A stretch of 34,087 bases of DNA from Bacteroidales bacterium (GCA_017544805.1 JAFYDK010000075.1:1-34087); one strand, 5' to 3'; positions 24,530 to 33,432 are shown, numbered from the stretch's first letter. Notes: generated by a model not told the origin, from the sequence alone. A program made the numbers and translations.

Positions 24530-26778
24530 GCTAAAGAAAGGTCGTCTACTTGAATTGCACCAAACATCCAATCCTCAAGAATTTGAGCGATTGTATCACG
24601 TTGCTCTTGACATGGACGTTTATAATTATTGATAAAAAATTCTTTTAAGCGTTTTGTCATAAATTTTGTACCGGTATATCCGATTTGACTTTCAATACCG
24701 TCAGACTGCATATAAATCATATCGCCTTTTTGAACGTCCAAATATTGTGTCGTAAAATTAGGTCTTTCGTTAATATGCCTGCCGACCGGCATTCGATCGC
24801 CTTTCAGACGTATTACTTCTCCGTCCCTGACAATATACGCACTTTGATAAGCTCCGGCAAATCTCAATTTATAATTATCCTGATCTAATGCACAGATTGA
24901 CATATCCATACCGTCTGCCGTTGAAAAACTTTCATCGTCAATATCATTAGAAATAGAATCCAAATAAATTTCGTCGTTTGAAAGTGCAGATTTAATATAA
25001 TCCCTCATCATGTCCAAAATAATTCCGGGAGCAATATCAATTTCAGGATTTTTCAGAAGTTCTTTTATCGCAGAAAGTCCCAACATACTCAAAAATCCGC
25101 CCGGCACACCGTGTCCCGTACAATCGGCAATTACCATAATATCATAACCGGAATTTCTTGTTACATAATAAAAATCACCGCTGACAATATCCTTAGGCAA
25201 ATAATAAACGAAACTATCCGGAAAAACATTTTTAACGTCCTCAGGACTTGACATTACCGCTTGCTGAATATGTTTGGCATAATTTATTGACTGATACATT
25301 TCGATATTTGCCTTTTCGACGGTGGTACGCTGCTCGGTGATAACACTCTGAAGCGAAAGCAATTCTTGTTGCTGCTGACTAAGACGTTGATTTTTTTCGT
25401 TAAGAAGCGTAACACTTTCTTTTTTCAGTTTTAAAGCCTTGATAATAAAGAACATAGCAACAACCAAACAAAAAACTATAAAGCCGACCAAAAATATTAC
25501 CGTCTGCTGAAAACGAAGTTTTTCATTTTGAAGAGCCGCTTCTTTTTCATTTTCCACCATAACCCTATCAATAGCCTCTTCTGTTTTAAGGTCAGAGCGG
25601 AAATCAGCCGTTACCAAAAGGCTTTTCTGATTCGCAAATTTATTTCTTATTAAAATATAATTTTTAGAATCTTCGTATGCCTTTGTATAATCGCCCAAAA
25701 AAGCATAAATATCCGAAGAGACTTTGTAAATCATAGCCGAAGTACCTAAGCTCAAACTCCCGCCGATATTAGCTTTCAAATGTTCTGCTTTCGTAACTGC
25801 CCTATATGTTTCACCTTTCAAAAGGAGAATTTCCATTTCAAAAACCTCAGCAATCCGTCTGTTTTCCAAAAATCTCAATTCGTCAGCGTAAGCACGAAAA
25901 GCCTTCATAAATTTTTCCGCATCACGTAAATACTGCGTATTAGGATTTTTGTGCTCCTTCAAACTCCTTTTATAGAAAAGAAGATTTATCATCGTTGCTG
26001 CCTTGTTGTAACGACCGTTAATAATTTTTGACAATTCCCCGTCCGCATGGTAATCTTTCAACAAAATAGGCACCGAATCGGCATAACGTTTAGCGGTTTC
26101 AACTTCCCTAAAATCCTGATTTTCATAATTTTCCTCAAAATTAGAAACCAAAAGTTCCGCCAAACAAGCATAATCGTAAGCAAGCCCTATATTATTGGAG
26201 GCAACAACATCAATGCTGATTGCCGATTTATAATTGTTGAAAGCCACACCGTAAAGATACAAATCTTTGGAATTATCGCCCATTTGCCTGTAAATTTCAG
26301 CAACTTTAATGGAATCTTCCAATTCCAAATAAATTTTTATGGCTTGTTTATAATATTTTACGGCCTCGCTCTGACGGTTCAGCACATTACAATTATTGGC
26401 AGTATGCAGAAGAGCCTTTGCTAAAATTTTTTTGTCGCCGATACGTTTTGCCATATCCAACTCTTTCTGCAAAAATTTCATTGAGGTTTCAAATTCGTTT
26501 TTATAATAATAAGCCCAAGCCATATAGCCGTAACATTGAGCCCAAATAGTAGAATCTTTAAGATTTTGAGCGTAATACAAAGCCCTTTGAGAAAAAAGCA
26601 TGACGGTATCAATATTCTCGCAACAAGTTGCAATCTTAAAACTATAGTCCATTTTCTCGTAATCAGTACTTGCGGAAAGATATTTTTCCAAAAGTTGCTG
26701 TATCTCCGTGTTGGTTTGAGCCTTAATATTACTTACGGCTGACAACACAAACAGAATATAAACTATAATTTTTTTCAT
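24511..26778 (-). CDS. TPR sensor with C-terminal SpoIIE-type PP2C serine/threonine phosphatase
   Basis: A 755-residue protein. It has a signal peptide (MKKIIVYILFVLSAVSNIKAQ) and a periplasmic TPR array (about 25-400; QSEAVKYYKQAIKIYLELED is clear). One transmembrane helix follows (FLVGFIVFCLVVAMFFIIKAL, about 423-443), then a coiled coil with a QQQQELLSLQ stretch and the phosphatase domain (about 500-755). Metal-binding positions are visible in SGDFYYV, IADCTGHGVPGGFLSMLG and YMQSDGIESQIG. It probably removes phosphate from Ser/Thr of an anti-sigma-factor antagonist or similar cytoplasmic target in response to a periplasmic signal. No STAS or RsbW-type partner gene is adjacent. A -7 promoter element lies 33 bases upstream. 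Domain calls are secure; the partner is unknown. Confidence 0.93.
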   Translation of the reverse strand: MKKIIVYILFVLSAVSNIKAQTNTEIQQLLEKYLSASTDYEKMDYSFKIATCCENIDTVMLFSQRALYYAQNLKDSTIWAQCYGYMAWAYYYKNEFETSMKFLQKELDMAKRIGDKKILAKALLHTANNCNVLNRQSEAVKYYKQAIKIYLELEDSIKVAEIYRQMGDNSKDLYLYGVAFNNYKSAISIDVVASNNIGLAYDYACLAELLVSNFEENYENQDFREVETAKRYADSVPILLKDYHADGELSKIINGRYNKAATMINLLFYKRSLKEHKNPNTQYLRDAEKFMKAFRAYADELRFLENRRIAEVFEMEILLLKGETYRAVTKAEHLKANIGGSLSLGTSAMIYKVSSDIYAFLGDYTKAYEDSKNYILIRNKFANQKSLLVTADFRSDLKTEEAIDRVMVENEKEAALQNEKLRFQQTVIFLVGFIVFCLVVAMFFIIKALKLKKESVTLLNEKNQRLSQQQQELLSLQSVITEQRTTVEKANIEMYQSINYAKHIQQAVMSSPEDVKNVFPDSFVYYLPKDIVSGDFYYVTRNSGYDIMVIADCTGHGVPGGFLSMLGLSAIKELLKNPEIDIAPGIILDMMRDYIKSALSNDEIYLDSISNDIDDESFSTADGMDMSICALDQDNYKLRFAGAYQSAYIVRDGEVIRLKGDRMPVGRHINERPNFTTQYLDVQKGDMIYMQSDGIESQIGYTGTKFMTKRLKEFFINNYKRPCQEQRDTIAQILEDWMFGAIQVDDLSLAGIRVG

Positions 26779-26811
26779 ACGCTCTAAAATGAGAATTAAA
26801 AAATTATACTA

Positions 26812-26819
26812 CAAAGATA
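26812..26819 (-). promoter_or_regulatory. Bacteroidota -7 promoter element (TATCTTTG) for the SpoIIE phosphatase gene
   Basis: The minus strand reads TATCTTTG, an exact TAnnTTTG match, 33 bases before the ATG at 26778. A -33 TTTG is not evident at the usual distance. Confidence 0.5.
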
Positions 26820-26932
26820 GTTCTTTTTTTAGTTTTTACATTAAAATTTAACGTTAATTATTTAATAATTGTTTTATTTTTTTCATTTTTTATCAATCCG
26901 ATTGTTTTTTAATGTTAATTTTTTAGAAATAC

Positions 26933-26940
26933 TATCTTTG
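26933..26940 (+). promoter_or_regulatory. Bacteroidota -7 promoter element (TATCTTTG) for lgt
   Basis: TATCTTTG on the plus strand, 53 bases before the ATG at 26994. The ten bases ACTATCTTTG are identical to those of the divergent promoter at 26812-26821. No TTTG is seen at the normal -33 position; an ATTG is at 26901-26904. Confidence 0.5.
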
Positions 26941-26993
26941 AAATAAAAAAAATTAATACTTTTACGAATTATTTTTAGCATAAAAAAAGAGAA

Positions 26994-28220
26994 ATGAATT
27001 TTACAATTTTAAGTTTTGCCACGTTAAGTGATTTTTTCAAACAGTGGTTTGGCGTAGAGATTCCGTTACCGATTCAGACATACGGATTATTTGTTGCATT
27101 AGCCTTTGTAGCAGGGGCTTACATAATGAGTAAAGAATACAAACGGAAAGAAAAACTCGGTTCTATGGGGCCTATTTACAAAGTAGAAACCGTAGGCGAA
27201 AAACCTCAAATAAAGGATTTAGTTATTTCATTTTTAATAGCGTTTTTAATCGGATATAAACTCATTGACATCATTTTCAATTACAAGGAGTTTACCGAAA
27301 ACGCACAAGAATTTCTTTTATCCAAAAGAGGAAGTTTTATAGGCGGTCTTTTAGTAGGAGCAGCATCTGCATTTTATAATTGGTACACAAAAAACAAAGC
27401 CGCTTTAGACAAGCCTAAAAAAGTGATTGTCAAGATATATCCCCACCAATTAGCCGGCAACATCTTGGTTGTAACGGGAATTTTCGGACTTCTCGGAGCA
27501 AAACTTTTCCACAATTTTGAAAATTGGGACAGATTTGTAGCCGACCCTATCGGAGAACTTTTTTCTTTTAGCGGATTAACCTTTTTCGGTGGTCTGATTG
27601 TCGGCGGTTTTGCCGGAGCATTATTCTTGAAAAAGAACAATTTGAGCAGTTTTCATACATTAGATGCTGCTGCCTGCGGTATTCCTTTGGGTTATGCTTT
27701 AGGACGTGTCGGCTGTCAGCTCTCAGGCGACGGCTGTTGGGGCATCGAAAACACCTCTCCTGCCCCGTCATTCATTCCTGATTGGGCATGGTCATCAACA
27801 TTTCCTAACAACGTTATCAACGCCGGTGAAAAAATAACAGAATGTCACGGCTCTCATTGTCATGAACTTTCAACGGGAGTTTTCCCGACATCGCTTTACG
27901 AAACGCTGATGATGCTTGTGATTTTTAGCGTTTTGTTTTTCTGGTTGAAACACAAAATTAAATACCCAGGAATGTTGTTCGGAACATATCTCTCAATGCA
28001 AGGCGTTGAAAGATTGCTTATTGAACAAATCCGCGTCAATAACAAACTTCATTTTTTAGGCATGGAAGTAACACAAGCGCAAATTATTGCTACATGTTTG
28101 ATTATTAGCGGTTTAACTATAATTTTCTTAACATGGAAATATCGTGAAAAAATTACCGAAATTTCAGCATACAAGGAGCAAATTCCAAACATTAAAGCCG
28201 AAATTGTAGAAGAAAAATAG
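26994..28220 (+). CDS. lgt: Prolipoprotein diacylglyceryl transferase
   Basis: An inner-membrane enzyme that moves the diacylglyceryl group of phosphatidylglycerol to the lipobox Cys of prolipoproteins. At 408 residues it is longer than the about 290 of E. coli Lgt, owing to an insert of about 90 residues after the first helices, as seen in other Bacteroidota. The N-terminal IQTYGLFVALAFVAGAY, the central LFGLLGAKLFHNFENW and the signature region ALGRVGCQLSGDGCWG (Lgt signature with Cys in place of Asn) support the call, as do FPTSLYE and the C-terminal RVNNKLHFLG. A Cys/His-rich ECHGSHCHE lies in an extracytoplasmic loop. IMPase and two glycosyltransferase genes follow; the gap to the next gene is 42 bases. 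Confidence 0.94.
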   Translation: MNFTILSFATLSDFFKQWFGVEIPLPIQTYGLFVALAFVAGAYIMSKEYKRKEKLGSMGPIYKVETVGEKPQIKDLVISFLIAFLIGYKLIDIIFNYKEFTENAQEFLLSKRGSFIGGLLVGAASAFYNWYTKNKAALDKPKKVIVKIYPHQLAGNILVVTGIFGLLGAKLFHNFENWDRFVADPIGELFSFSGLTFFGGLIVGGFAGALFLKKNNLSSFHTLDAAACGIPLGYALGRVGCQLSGDGCWGIENTSPAPSFIPDWAWSSTFPNNVINAGEKITECHGSHCHELSTGVFPTSLYETLMMLVIFSVLFFWLKHKIKYPGMLFGTYLSMQGVERLLIEQIRVNNKLHFLGMEVTQAQIIATCLIISGLTIIFLTWKYREKITEISAYKEQIPNIKAEIVEEK

Positions 28221-28262
28221 GATGCTCTTAAAAAAAATAACAAACGAATATAAAAATTGAAA

Positions 28263-29051
28263 ATGGACATAAAAAAAATATGCCTTGAAACCGAACTAAT
28301 CGCAAGAGAAGCAGGTAATTACATAAAAAACGAACGCCAAAAATTCGATTCAAACAAAATCGAAGTCAAAGGCAAAAACGATTTTGTCTCTTACGTGGAC
28401 AAAACCTCTGAAAAACTGTTAGTTGAAAAACTTTCCGCACTCATCCCGGAAGCAGGTTTCATCACCGAAGAAGGCACGAAAAAAGAAATTAAAAACATAA
28501 ATTGGATTATTGACCCGCTCGACGGCACAACAAATTTCATTCACGGACTTTGTCCGCACTGCGTAAGCATCGCATTACAAAAAGACAACAAAACTATTCT
28601 CGGAGTAGTTTTTGAAATAGGACTTCAAGAATGTTTTTCAGCATATCTTGGCGGCGGTGCTTTTCTTAACGGTAAACCGATAAAAGTATCTGACAAACAA
28701 TTACTTAAAGATTCACTTGTCGGGACAGGATTTCCATATTCTGACTATGGTAAAATAGACGGTTTTATGAAATCCATGGAATTTATGATGAAAAACACTC
28801 ACGGTTTAAGGCGTTTAGGCTCAGCGGCTACGGATTTGGTTTATGTGGCTTGCGGCAGACTTGATACTTTTTACGAATACGGTCTCAGCCCATGGGACGT
28901 TGCTGCGGGCGCATTTATCGTAGAAGAAGCGGGCGGAAAGGTTTCAGATTTTTCAGGTAAAGACAACTATATATTCGGTAAAGAAATCGTTGCAGCCAAC
29001 AGCAAAGTTTTTGACGAATTTTTATTAAACATAAAATCATTTATGAATTGA
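28263..29051 (+). CDS. Inositol monophosphatase family protein (SuhB-like)
   Basis: A 262-residue protein from the ATG at 28263. All family motifs are seen: the first metal-binding Glu in FITEEGT, WIIDPLDGTTNFIHG with its Asp pair, and SPWDVAAGAFIVEEAGG at the C-terminal metal site. It hydrolyses inositol-1-phosphate or related sugar/nucleotide phosphates with magnesium; the real substrate cannot be read. Its stop overlaps the following glycosyltransferase start (TTGA). A TTG two codons upstream is possible, but the ATG is preferred. Confidence 0.93.
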   Translation: MDIKKICLETELIAREAGNYIKNERQKFDSNKIEVKGKNDFVSYVDKTSEKLLVEKLSALIPEAGFITEEGTKKEIKNINWIIDPLDGTTNFIHGLCPHCVSIALQKDNKTILGVVFEIGLQECFSAYLGGGAFLNGKPIKVSDKQLLKDSLVGTGFPYSDYGKIDGFMKSMEFMMKNTHGLRRLGSAATDLVYVACGRLDTFYEYGLSPWDVAAGAFIVEEAGGKVSDFSGKDNYIFGKEIVAANSKVFDEFLLNIKSFMN

Positions 29052-30076
29052 AAACATCTTTAGTAATATTGAATTGGAACGGCGAAAATTTTTTGCGCGA
29101 ATACTTACCGTCAGTCATAAAATACACATTAAACACTGATACTGAAGTTGTTGTAGCCGATAACAATTCGTCCGACAACTCTCTATTATTATTGAAAAAC
29201 GATTTTAAAGAAGTAAAAGTCATAAAACTTGATAAAAACTATGGGTTTGCTCTCGGTTACAACAAAGCATTAGCACAAATCACTGATAGTGAATACTTTG
29301 TGCTTTGCAATAGCGACGTTCTTTTAAAATCCGATGCCGTAGGTCCAATAATAAAATTAATGGATTCTGACAAAGAAATTGCGGCTTGTTGTCCCAAAAT
29401 AAAATCGCTGAAAAATCCTGAAATGTTTGAATACGCAGGCGCAGCAGGCGGCTTTATCGACAAATACGGTTATCCTTTTTGCAAAGGACGAATCTTGAAT
29501 AATCTTGAACAAGATTTGGGACAATATAACGAAAATTCCCAAGTTTTTTGGGCCTCAGGAGCGTTTTTGGTAATCAGAAGCGATGTTTTTAAAAAAATCG
29601 GTGGTTTTGACGAAGAATTTTTTGCTCACATGGAAGAAATCGACCTTTGTTGGCGAGTAAAAAATCAAGGATATAAAATAATGTATTGTGCTGATTCAGA
29701 GGTTTTTCACTTGGGAGGCGGAACTTTAGAACAAGGCAATCCAAGAAAACTTTTTTTGAATTACAGAAACTCGCTAAAAATGTTAATGAAAAACCTCGCT
29801 CCCCAAAAACTTTTCCCGACACTTTATTTAAGAATGTGTCTTGACGGTTTGTCGGCAGGAGTTTATTTGTTACAAGGTAAATTTTCATACTTTTGGGCAG
29901 TTTTCAAAGCGCATTTAGCGTTTTACGGAAACTTTTTTAAACTCTTAAAACAGAGAAAGTTACTAAAAAAAGAAGTAAAAACTTACAAACATAAAGAGAT
30001 TTATAACTCAAGCATAGTTTTTCAATGTCTCGTTAAAAAAAGGAAAAAATATTTTGAACTAAAAAATGTCAAATAA
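29048..30076 (+). CDS. Family 2 glycosyltransferase
   Basis: A 342-residue GT-A fold enzyme. It begins at a TTG overlapping the previous stop: MKTSLVILNWNGENFL is the classical N terminus, so this start is well supported. VVADNNSSDNS binds the nucleotide, YFVLCNSDV stands at the metal-binding position, and GGFDEEFFAHMEEIDLCWRVKNQGYKI is the acceptor-side signature of rhamnosyltransferase-like GT2 proteins. The C-terminal part has hydrophobic or amphipathic helices (YLRMCLDGLSAGVYLLQGKFSYFWAVF) for membrane contact. It probably adds a sugar to an envelope polysaccharide; donor and acceptor are unknown. It overlaps the next glycosyltransferase by 11 bases, so translation is likely coupled. Confidence 0.9.
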   Translation: MKTSLVILNWNGENFLREYLPSVIKYTLNTDTEVVVADNNSSDNSLLLLKNDFKEVKVIKLDKNYGFALGYNKALAQITDSEYFVLCNSDVLLKSDAVGPIIKLMDSDKEIAACCPKIKSLKNPEMFEYAGAAGGFIDKYGYPFCKGRILNNLEQDLGQYNENSQVFWASGAFLVIRSDVFKKIGGFDEEFFAHMEEIDLCWRVKNQGYKIMYCADSEVFHLGGGTLEQGNPRKLFLNYRNSLKMLMKNLAPQKLFPTLYLRMCLDGLSAGVYLLQGKFSYFWAVFKAHLAFYGNFFKLLKQRKLLKKEVKTYKHKEIYNSSIVFQCLVKKRKKYFELKNVK

Positions 30077-30794
30077 AGTAGTCATAATTCCAACATATAA
30101 GGAAAAAGAAAATATTGAAAGCATTATCCGCGTAGTTTTTTCATTAGAGGAACAGTTTGATATGTTAATCATTGACGACAACTCTCCTGATGGAACAGCA
30201 GATATTGTTAAAAATTTGATGGACACCGAGTTTAAAAACCGTTTGTTTATGATTCAAAGAGCGGGAAAATTAGGACTCGGAACGGCTTACATCACAGGCT
30301 TTAAATGGGCGATTGAAAATAAATACGATTATATTTTCGAGATGGATGCGGATTTTTCGCACCCGCCTGAGAAGTTAATCGACCTTTACAATGCGTGTTC
30401 AAAAGAAGGTTACGATATGTCAATCGGCAGCCGTTACATTTCGGGCGTTAATGTTGTAAACTGGCCAATCGGAAGGGTTTTGATGAGTTATTACGGCTCG
30501 GCTTACGTTAGATTTGTAACTCGAATGAAAATCATGGACACAACAGCCGGTTTCAAATGTTATACCCGTAAAGTGTTAGAAGCCATAGATTTGGACAAGA
30601 TAAAAATGAAAGGTTACGGTTTTCAAATCGAAATGAAATTCACCGCTTGGAAAAAGAAATTCAAGATAAAAGAAGTGCCGATAATTTTTACCGATAGAAG
30701 TTTAGGCACTTCAAAAATGTCAACAAACATTTTCGGCGAAGCGGTTTGGGGCGTTTTGATGATGAAAATCAGAAGTTGGTTCAAAAAATATTGA
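30066..30794 (+). CDS. Polyprenol-phosphate mannosyltransferase-like GT2 (DPM1 type)
   Basis: A 242-residue protein of the soluble DPM1/Ppm1 type. VVIIPTYKEKENIESII, LIIDDNSPDGTADIV, FEMDADFSHPPEKL (DxD) and SIGSRYISG are in the standard order. TTAGFKCYTRKVLE and VPIIFTDRSLGTSKMS complete the signature. It transfers a sugar (mannose or glucose) from a nucleotide donor to polyprenyl phosphate at the inner membrane, making a lipid-linked donor for envelope glycosylation. Last gene of the lgt-IMPase-GT2 group. Confidence 0.92.
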   Translation: MSNKVVIIPTYKEKENIESIIRVVFSLEEQFDMLIIDDNSPDGTADIVKNLMDTEFKNRLFMIQRAGKLGLGTAYITGFKWAIENKYDYIFEMDADFSHPPEKLIDLYNACSKEGYDMSIGSRYISGVNVVNWPIGRVLMSYYGSAYVRFVTRMKIMDTTAGFKCYTRKVLEAIDLDKIKMKGYGFQIEMKFTAWKKKFKIKEVPIIFTDRSLGTSKMSTNIFGEAVWGVLMMKIRSWFKKY

Positions 30795-30806
30795 AAACCA
30801 ACTTCT
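30771..30806. terminator. Hairpin across the convergent stop codons
   Basis: AGAAGTTGGTT (30771-30781) and AACCAACTTCT (30796-30806) form a perfect 11-base-pair stem with a 14-base loop. It contains the DPM1-like stop codon and touches the stop of the peroxidase gene. No T run follows, so it may protect the two 3' ends rather than end transcription. Confidence 0.5.
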
Positions 30807-31945
30807 TACCACGGATTTGAAAACCTTTTGTCGTAAATAAACGCAGTATCGGAAAGCGTTAACAAAAAGGCTTTCAAATCCGCTAAATCTCTGTCGCTGA
30901 GGTGCATACCACCATGATTGGCATTTATTGAAAGCGGGTCAATATAAGGCGAACGTTTAAGATGATTATTATAAAAATCCAAAACCTCGTCCAAAGTTTT
31001 GAATCTGCCGTCGTGCATATAAGGTGCAGTAAACTCGATATTTCTAAGGGTCGGAACACGGTATTTACCTTTGTCAAGAGGATTACCCGTAACAACTGAA
31101 CGGTCGTTTTGTCCCTCAAAATCAATATCTTTGGCATTATTCATAAAAAGATTTGTCGTCCAAAGCGGCAAAGCAGGACTGCCGTGACAATGAAAACAAT
31201 CCGCACCCTCAGTTGTAAAAAGCATCAATCCCCTCATCTCGGATTTTGAAAGTTGCAACTCACCCGCCATAAACCTATCAAACTTGGAATTAAAACTGAC
31301 AAGCGATCTCACAAACTGCGCTATTGCCTTGGAAATCAAATCAATATTAATTTCAGAGGTTCCGAACGCACGATAAAACAAATCCCTATAAAAAGCATCG
31401 TTTTTTATCATTTTAACAGCTTTTTTGATATTGCCGTCCATTTCGTGAGGAGCTTTTATCGCCATCCAAACGGTAGATTCTATGTTGGTCATAGTATAAA
31501 GAGAATCTTCAGGAACACCATATTTTTTACTACCTAACTGTTTGTTGTTATGATTGATAAGACCGTTCCAAAAATATCCCGAATTGTTCCAAACAAGATT
31601 TATCAAAGGCAACATAACGTTAGGAGTTTTTTGACCCGAATTGCCGATAGGATGACCGTCAAAAAAATCGTTAAGACCACATTCAAAAGAATATTCTTGT
31701 TTATGACAAGATGCGCAACTCATTGGTTTGTCTGGATTTCCGGAAAGTCTGCCGTCATAAAAAAGATAACGACCGAGTTTTACTCCCTCCACCGTCATAG
31801 GATTATTTTTCGGTATGTTCATCGAATCCGGGAAAAACGGTACTCCCAAATCATACGGCACAGGATTATAATTGCTTTGAGGCATTTTTTGCGCACACGA
31901 AGCCAAGAAAAATAGCCCCAAAATCATGTAATATATTTTCGTCAT
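30806..31945 (-). CDS. Di-haem cytochrome c peroxidase/MauG-type lipoprotein (MbnH-like)
   Basis: A 379-residue protein with a lipoprotein signal (ILGLFFLASC, Cys17) and two haem c-binding motifs, CASCH and CFHCH, spaced as in CcpA/MauG proteins. Other family features: VWNNSGYFWNG, VRSLVSFNSKFDRFMAG, FTAPYMHDGRFKTLDEVLDFY and DRDLADLKAFLLTL. Classical members reduce peroxide; MbnH-type members instead use peroxide to oxidise a Trp in the partner MbnP. The start overlaps the stop of an MbnP-like gene by 4 bases (ATGA), so the MbnH type is favoured. It works in the periplasm. Confidence 0.92.
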   Translation of the reverse strand: MTKIYYMILGLFFLASCAQKMPQSNYNPVPYDLGVPFFPDSMNIPKNNPMTVEGVKLGRYLFYDGRLSGNPDKPMSCASCHKQEYSFECGLNDFFDGHPIGNSGQKTPNVMLPLINLVWNNSGYFWNGLINHNNKQLGSKKYGVPEDSLYTMTNIESTVWMAIKAPHEMDGNIKKAVKMIKNDAFYRDLFYRAFGTSEINIDLISKAIAQFVRSLVSFNSKFDRFMAGELQLSKSEMRGLMLFTTEGADCFHCHGSPALPLWTTNLFMNNAKDIDFEGQNDRSVVTGNPLDKGKYRVPTLRNIEFTAPYMHDGRFKTLDEVLDFYNNHLKRSPYIDPLSINANHGGMHLSDRDLADLKAFLLTLSDTAFIYDKRFSNPW

Positions 31946-32670
31946 TTTTCAAATGCGGCTTTAACATTCTGGGAAAACATTTTCATCGCCTCTTGATTGT
32001 TCATAATGCCACGGTAATCGGTAAAAAGTGCAGCATTAGGATAATCAAACATTGTCAAAATGTCAAGATTAATTATAGCATAAACTTTACCGTCCTTTAT
32101 AAAAGTTTTTAATGGAATTTTGATTTTAACATCGTTTTCTATAAAACTAATAGGCTCATTTTCAGAATTATAAACCTGACCTCTACCGATATGACAATTA
32201 AAAGCATTGGTTTGATTATCCGATGTTAAATACAAAATATTCGTTTTCATGTAATGGTATCCGCCGCCGAGATAATCAGGCCAAAACATTAAATTTTCAG
32301 GCGGATTTTTAAACCTATAACTGCGGTTTTCCAACGAGTCCAATCCAAATGTAAAAAACAATGAATCAGCATTTTTAAGAGAAAAATCCTGCGAAGGAAT
32401 CCAAAATAAAGTTTTCGGAATTTCAACGTCGGTATAATGAACAGAATTTTTTATTTGAAATTTTTTGCCGTCCTTATAATGCACCGTTAAATTAGAAACA
32501 AAAAACTGACACTGACAAACTTCAAATGTTAAACCTCGTTTTGATTTATAAATCATCTCATTGATTTTCAAAGGTTTATCACCACAAGAGAATGTAAAAA
32601 ACACCCCGTCCTGTGCAGAAATTTTTCCAACTAAAAACCAAAAAGACAAGAACAATAAAATATGTTTCAT
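31942..32670 (-). CDS. MbnP-like copper-associated periplasmic protein
   Basis: A 242-residue protein with a signal peptide (MKHILLFLSFWFLVGKISAQ). The pattern fits the MbnP family: FFTFSCGDKPL at the start, CQCQFFVSNLTVHYKDGK, SVHYTDVEIPKT, FTFGLDSLENRSYRF, and NLMFWPDYLGGGYHYMKTN, which corresponds to the conserved MxWxWxxGY region. Known MbnP proteins bind copper after a Trp is turned into kynurenine by MbnH. The Trp in MFWP is a candidate but is not proven. It overlaps the MbnH-like gene by 4 bases and lies 11 bases after the KtrA-type gene. Confidence 0.8.
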   Translation of the reverse strand: MKHILLFLSFWFLVGKISAQDGVFFTFSCGDKPLKINEMIYKSKRGLTFEVCQCQFFVSNLTVHYKDGKKFQIKNSVHYTDVEIPKTLFWIPSQDFSLKNADSLFFTFGLDSLENRSYRFKNPPENLMFWPDYLGGGYHYMKTNILYLTSDNQTNAFNCHIGRGQVYNSENEPISFIENDVKIKIPLKTFIKDGKVYAIINLDILTMFDYPNAALFTDYRGIMNNQEAMKMFSQNVKAAFEK

Positions 32671-32681
32671 ACGAAAAAAAA

Positions 32682-33377
32682 CTAATCTTCTACAAAAGCT
32701 TTTAAATTTTTTGACAAAGCGAAAACGACAATTCCGTCGCCCTCTTGCAAAAGAGTATCGGCACGGGGATCAATAATTTTACGTTCGCGGATAATTTTGC
32801 CGCGCCAATTTGTACGCTCCTCAAACCTCAAAATTGCCAATATGTTAAGATGATATTTATTGCGAAAATCTGAATCCTTAATAAGCATACCGAAATAACG
32901 TTTCGGCAATTCGACTTCTGCGACTTTATGCTGATCAAAAAGGCTGTAAACCTCCTGTGCACCAGCTAGCGAAAGTCTGTCTGTCAATCTTTCAGCGGAT
33001 TCTTCCTCCGGGTGAACGATTTCAATGCTGCTATCAATTGCTTCCAAAACCCTTTGATGCGTATCGTTGATAGCTCGGCAAATAAGACGTTTTGTCTCGT
33101 CCATCTGATGAAACGTTGCCGTTACCAAAAGCGACTGTCCTATATCTTCACCGATTGCAATTATCACACAATCAGCATCTTTCCAAACAGGAAGTCCCGC
33201 TTTGATAGCATTAACATCGGTGCAATCAAGTTTTACGGAAGACGTAATTTTGTCTTTTAAGGCTTCAACTCTTTTGTCGGAAGTATCTGCACCATAAACC
33301 TCACTACCGGCATTAGTGAGTTTTATTGCAAGCGACGAACCGAAATTTCCTAAACCAACTATAATATATTTGTTCAT
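32682..33377 (-). CDS. KtrA/TrkA-type potassium channel regulatory subunit (RCK)
   Basis: From the ATG at 33377 this gives 231 residues: an RCK_N Rossmann domain (YIIVGLGNFGSSLA, NAD- or ATP-binding glycines) to about 140, and an RCK_C domain from about 140 to the end. KtrA proteins form octameric rings that open K+ channels of the KtrB type in response to ATP/ADP, and in Firmicutes the RCK_C domain binds c-di-AMP. No channel gene is adjacent, so it probably partners with a channel encoded elsewhere. The TTG at 33389 is less likely because of its short, non-conserved leader. Confidence 0.92.
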   Translation of the reverse strand: MNKYIIVGLGNFGSSLAIKLTNAGSEVYGADTSDKRVEALKDKITSSVKLDCTDVNAIKAGLPVWKDADCVIIAIGEDIGQSLLVTATFHQMDETKRLICRAINDTHQRVLEAIDSSIEIVHPEEESAERLTDRLSLAGAQEVYSLFDQHKVAEVELPKRYFGMLIKDSDFRNKYHLNILAILRFEERTNWRGKIIRERKIIDPRADTLLQEGDGIVVFALSKNLKAFVED

Positions 33378-33432
33378 GAATTGTCCCAATTAACAACATT
33401 CATAATCTAGCATATTTTGACTTTATTGTTCG

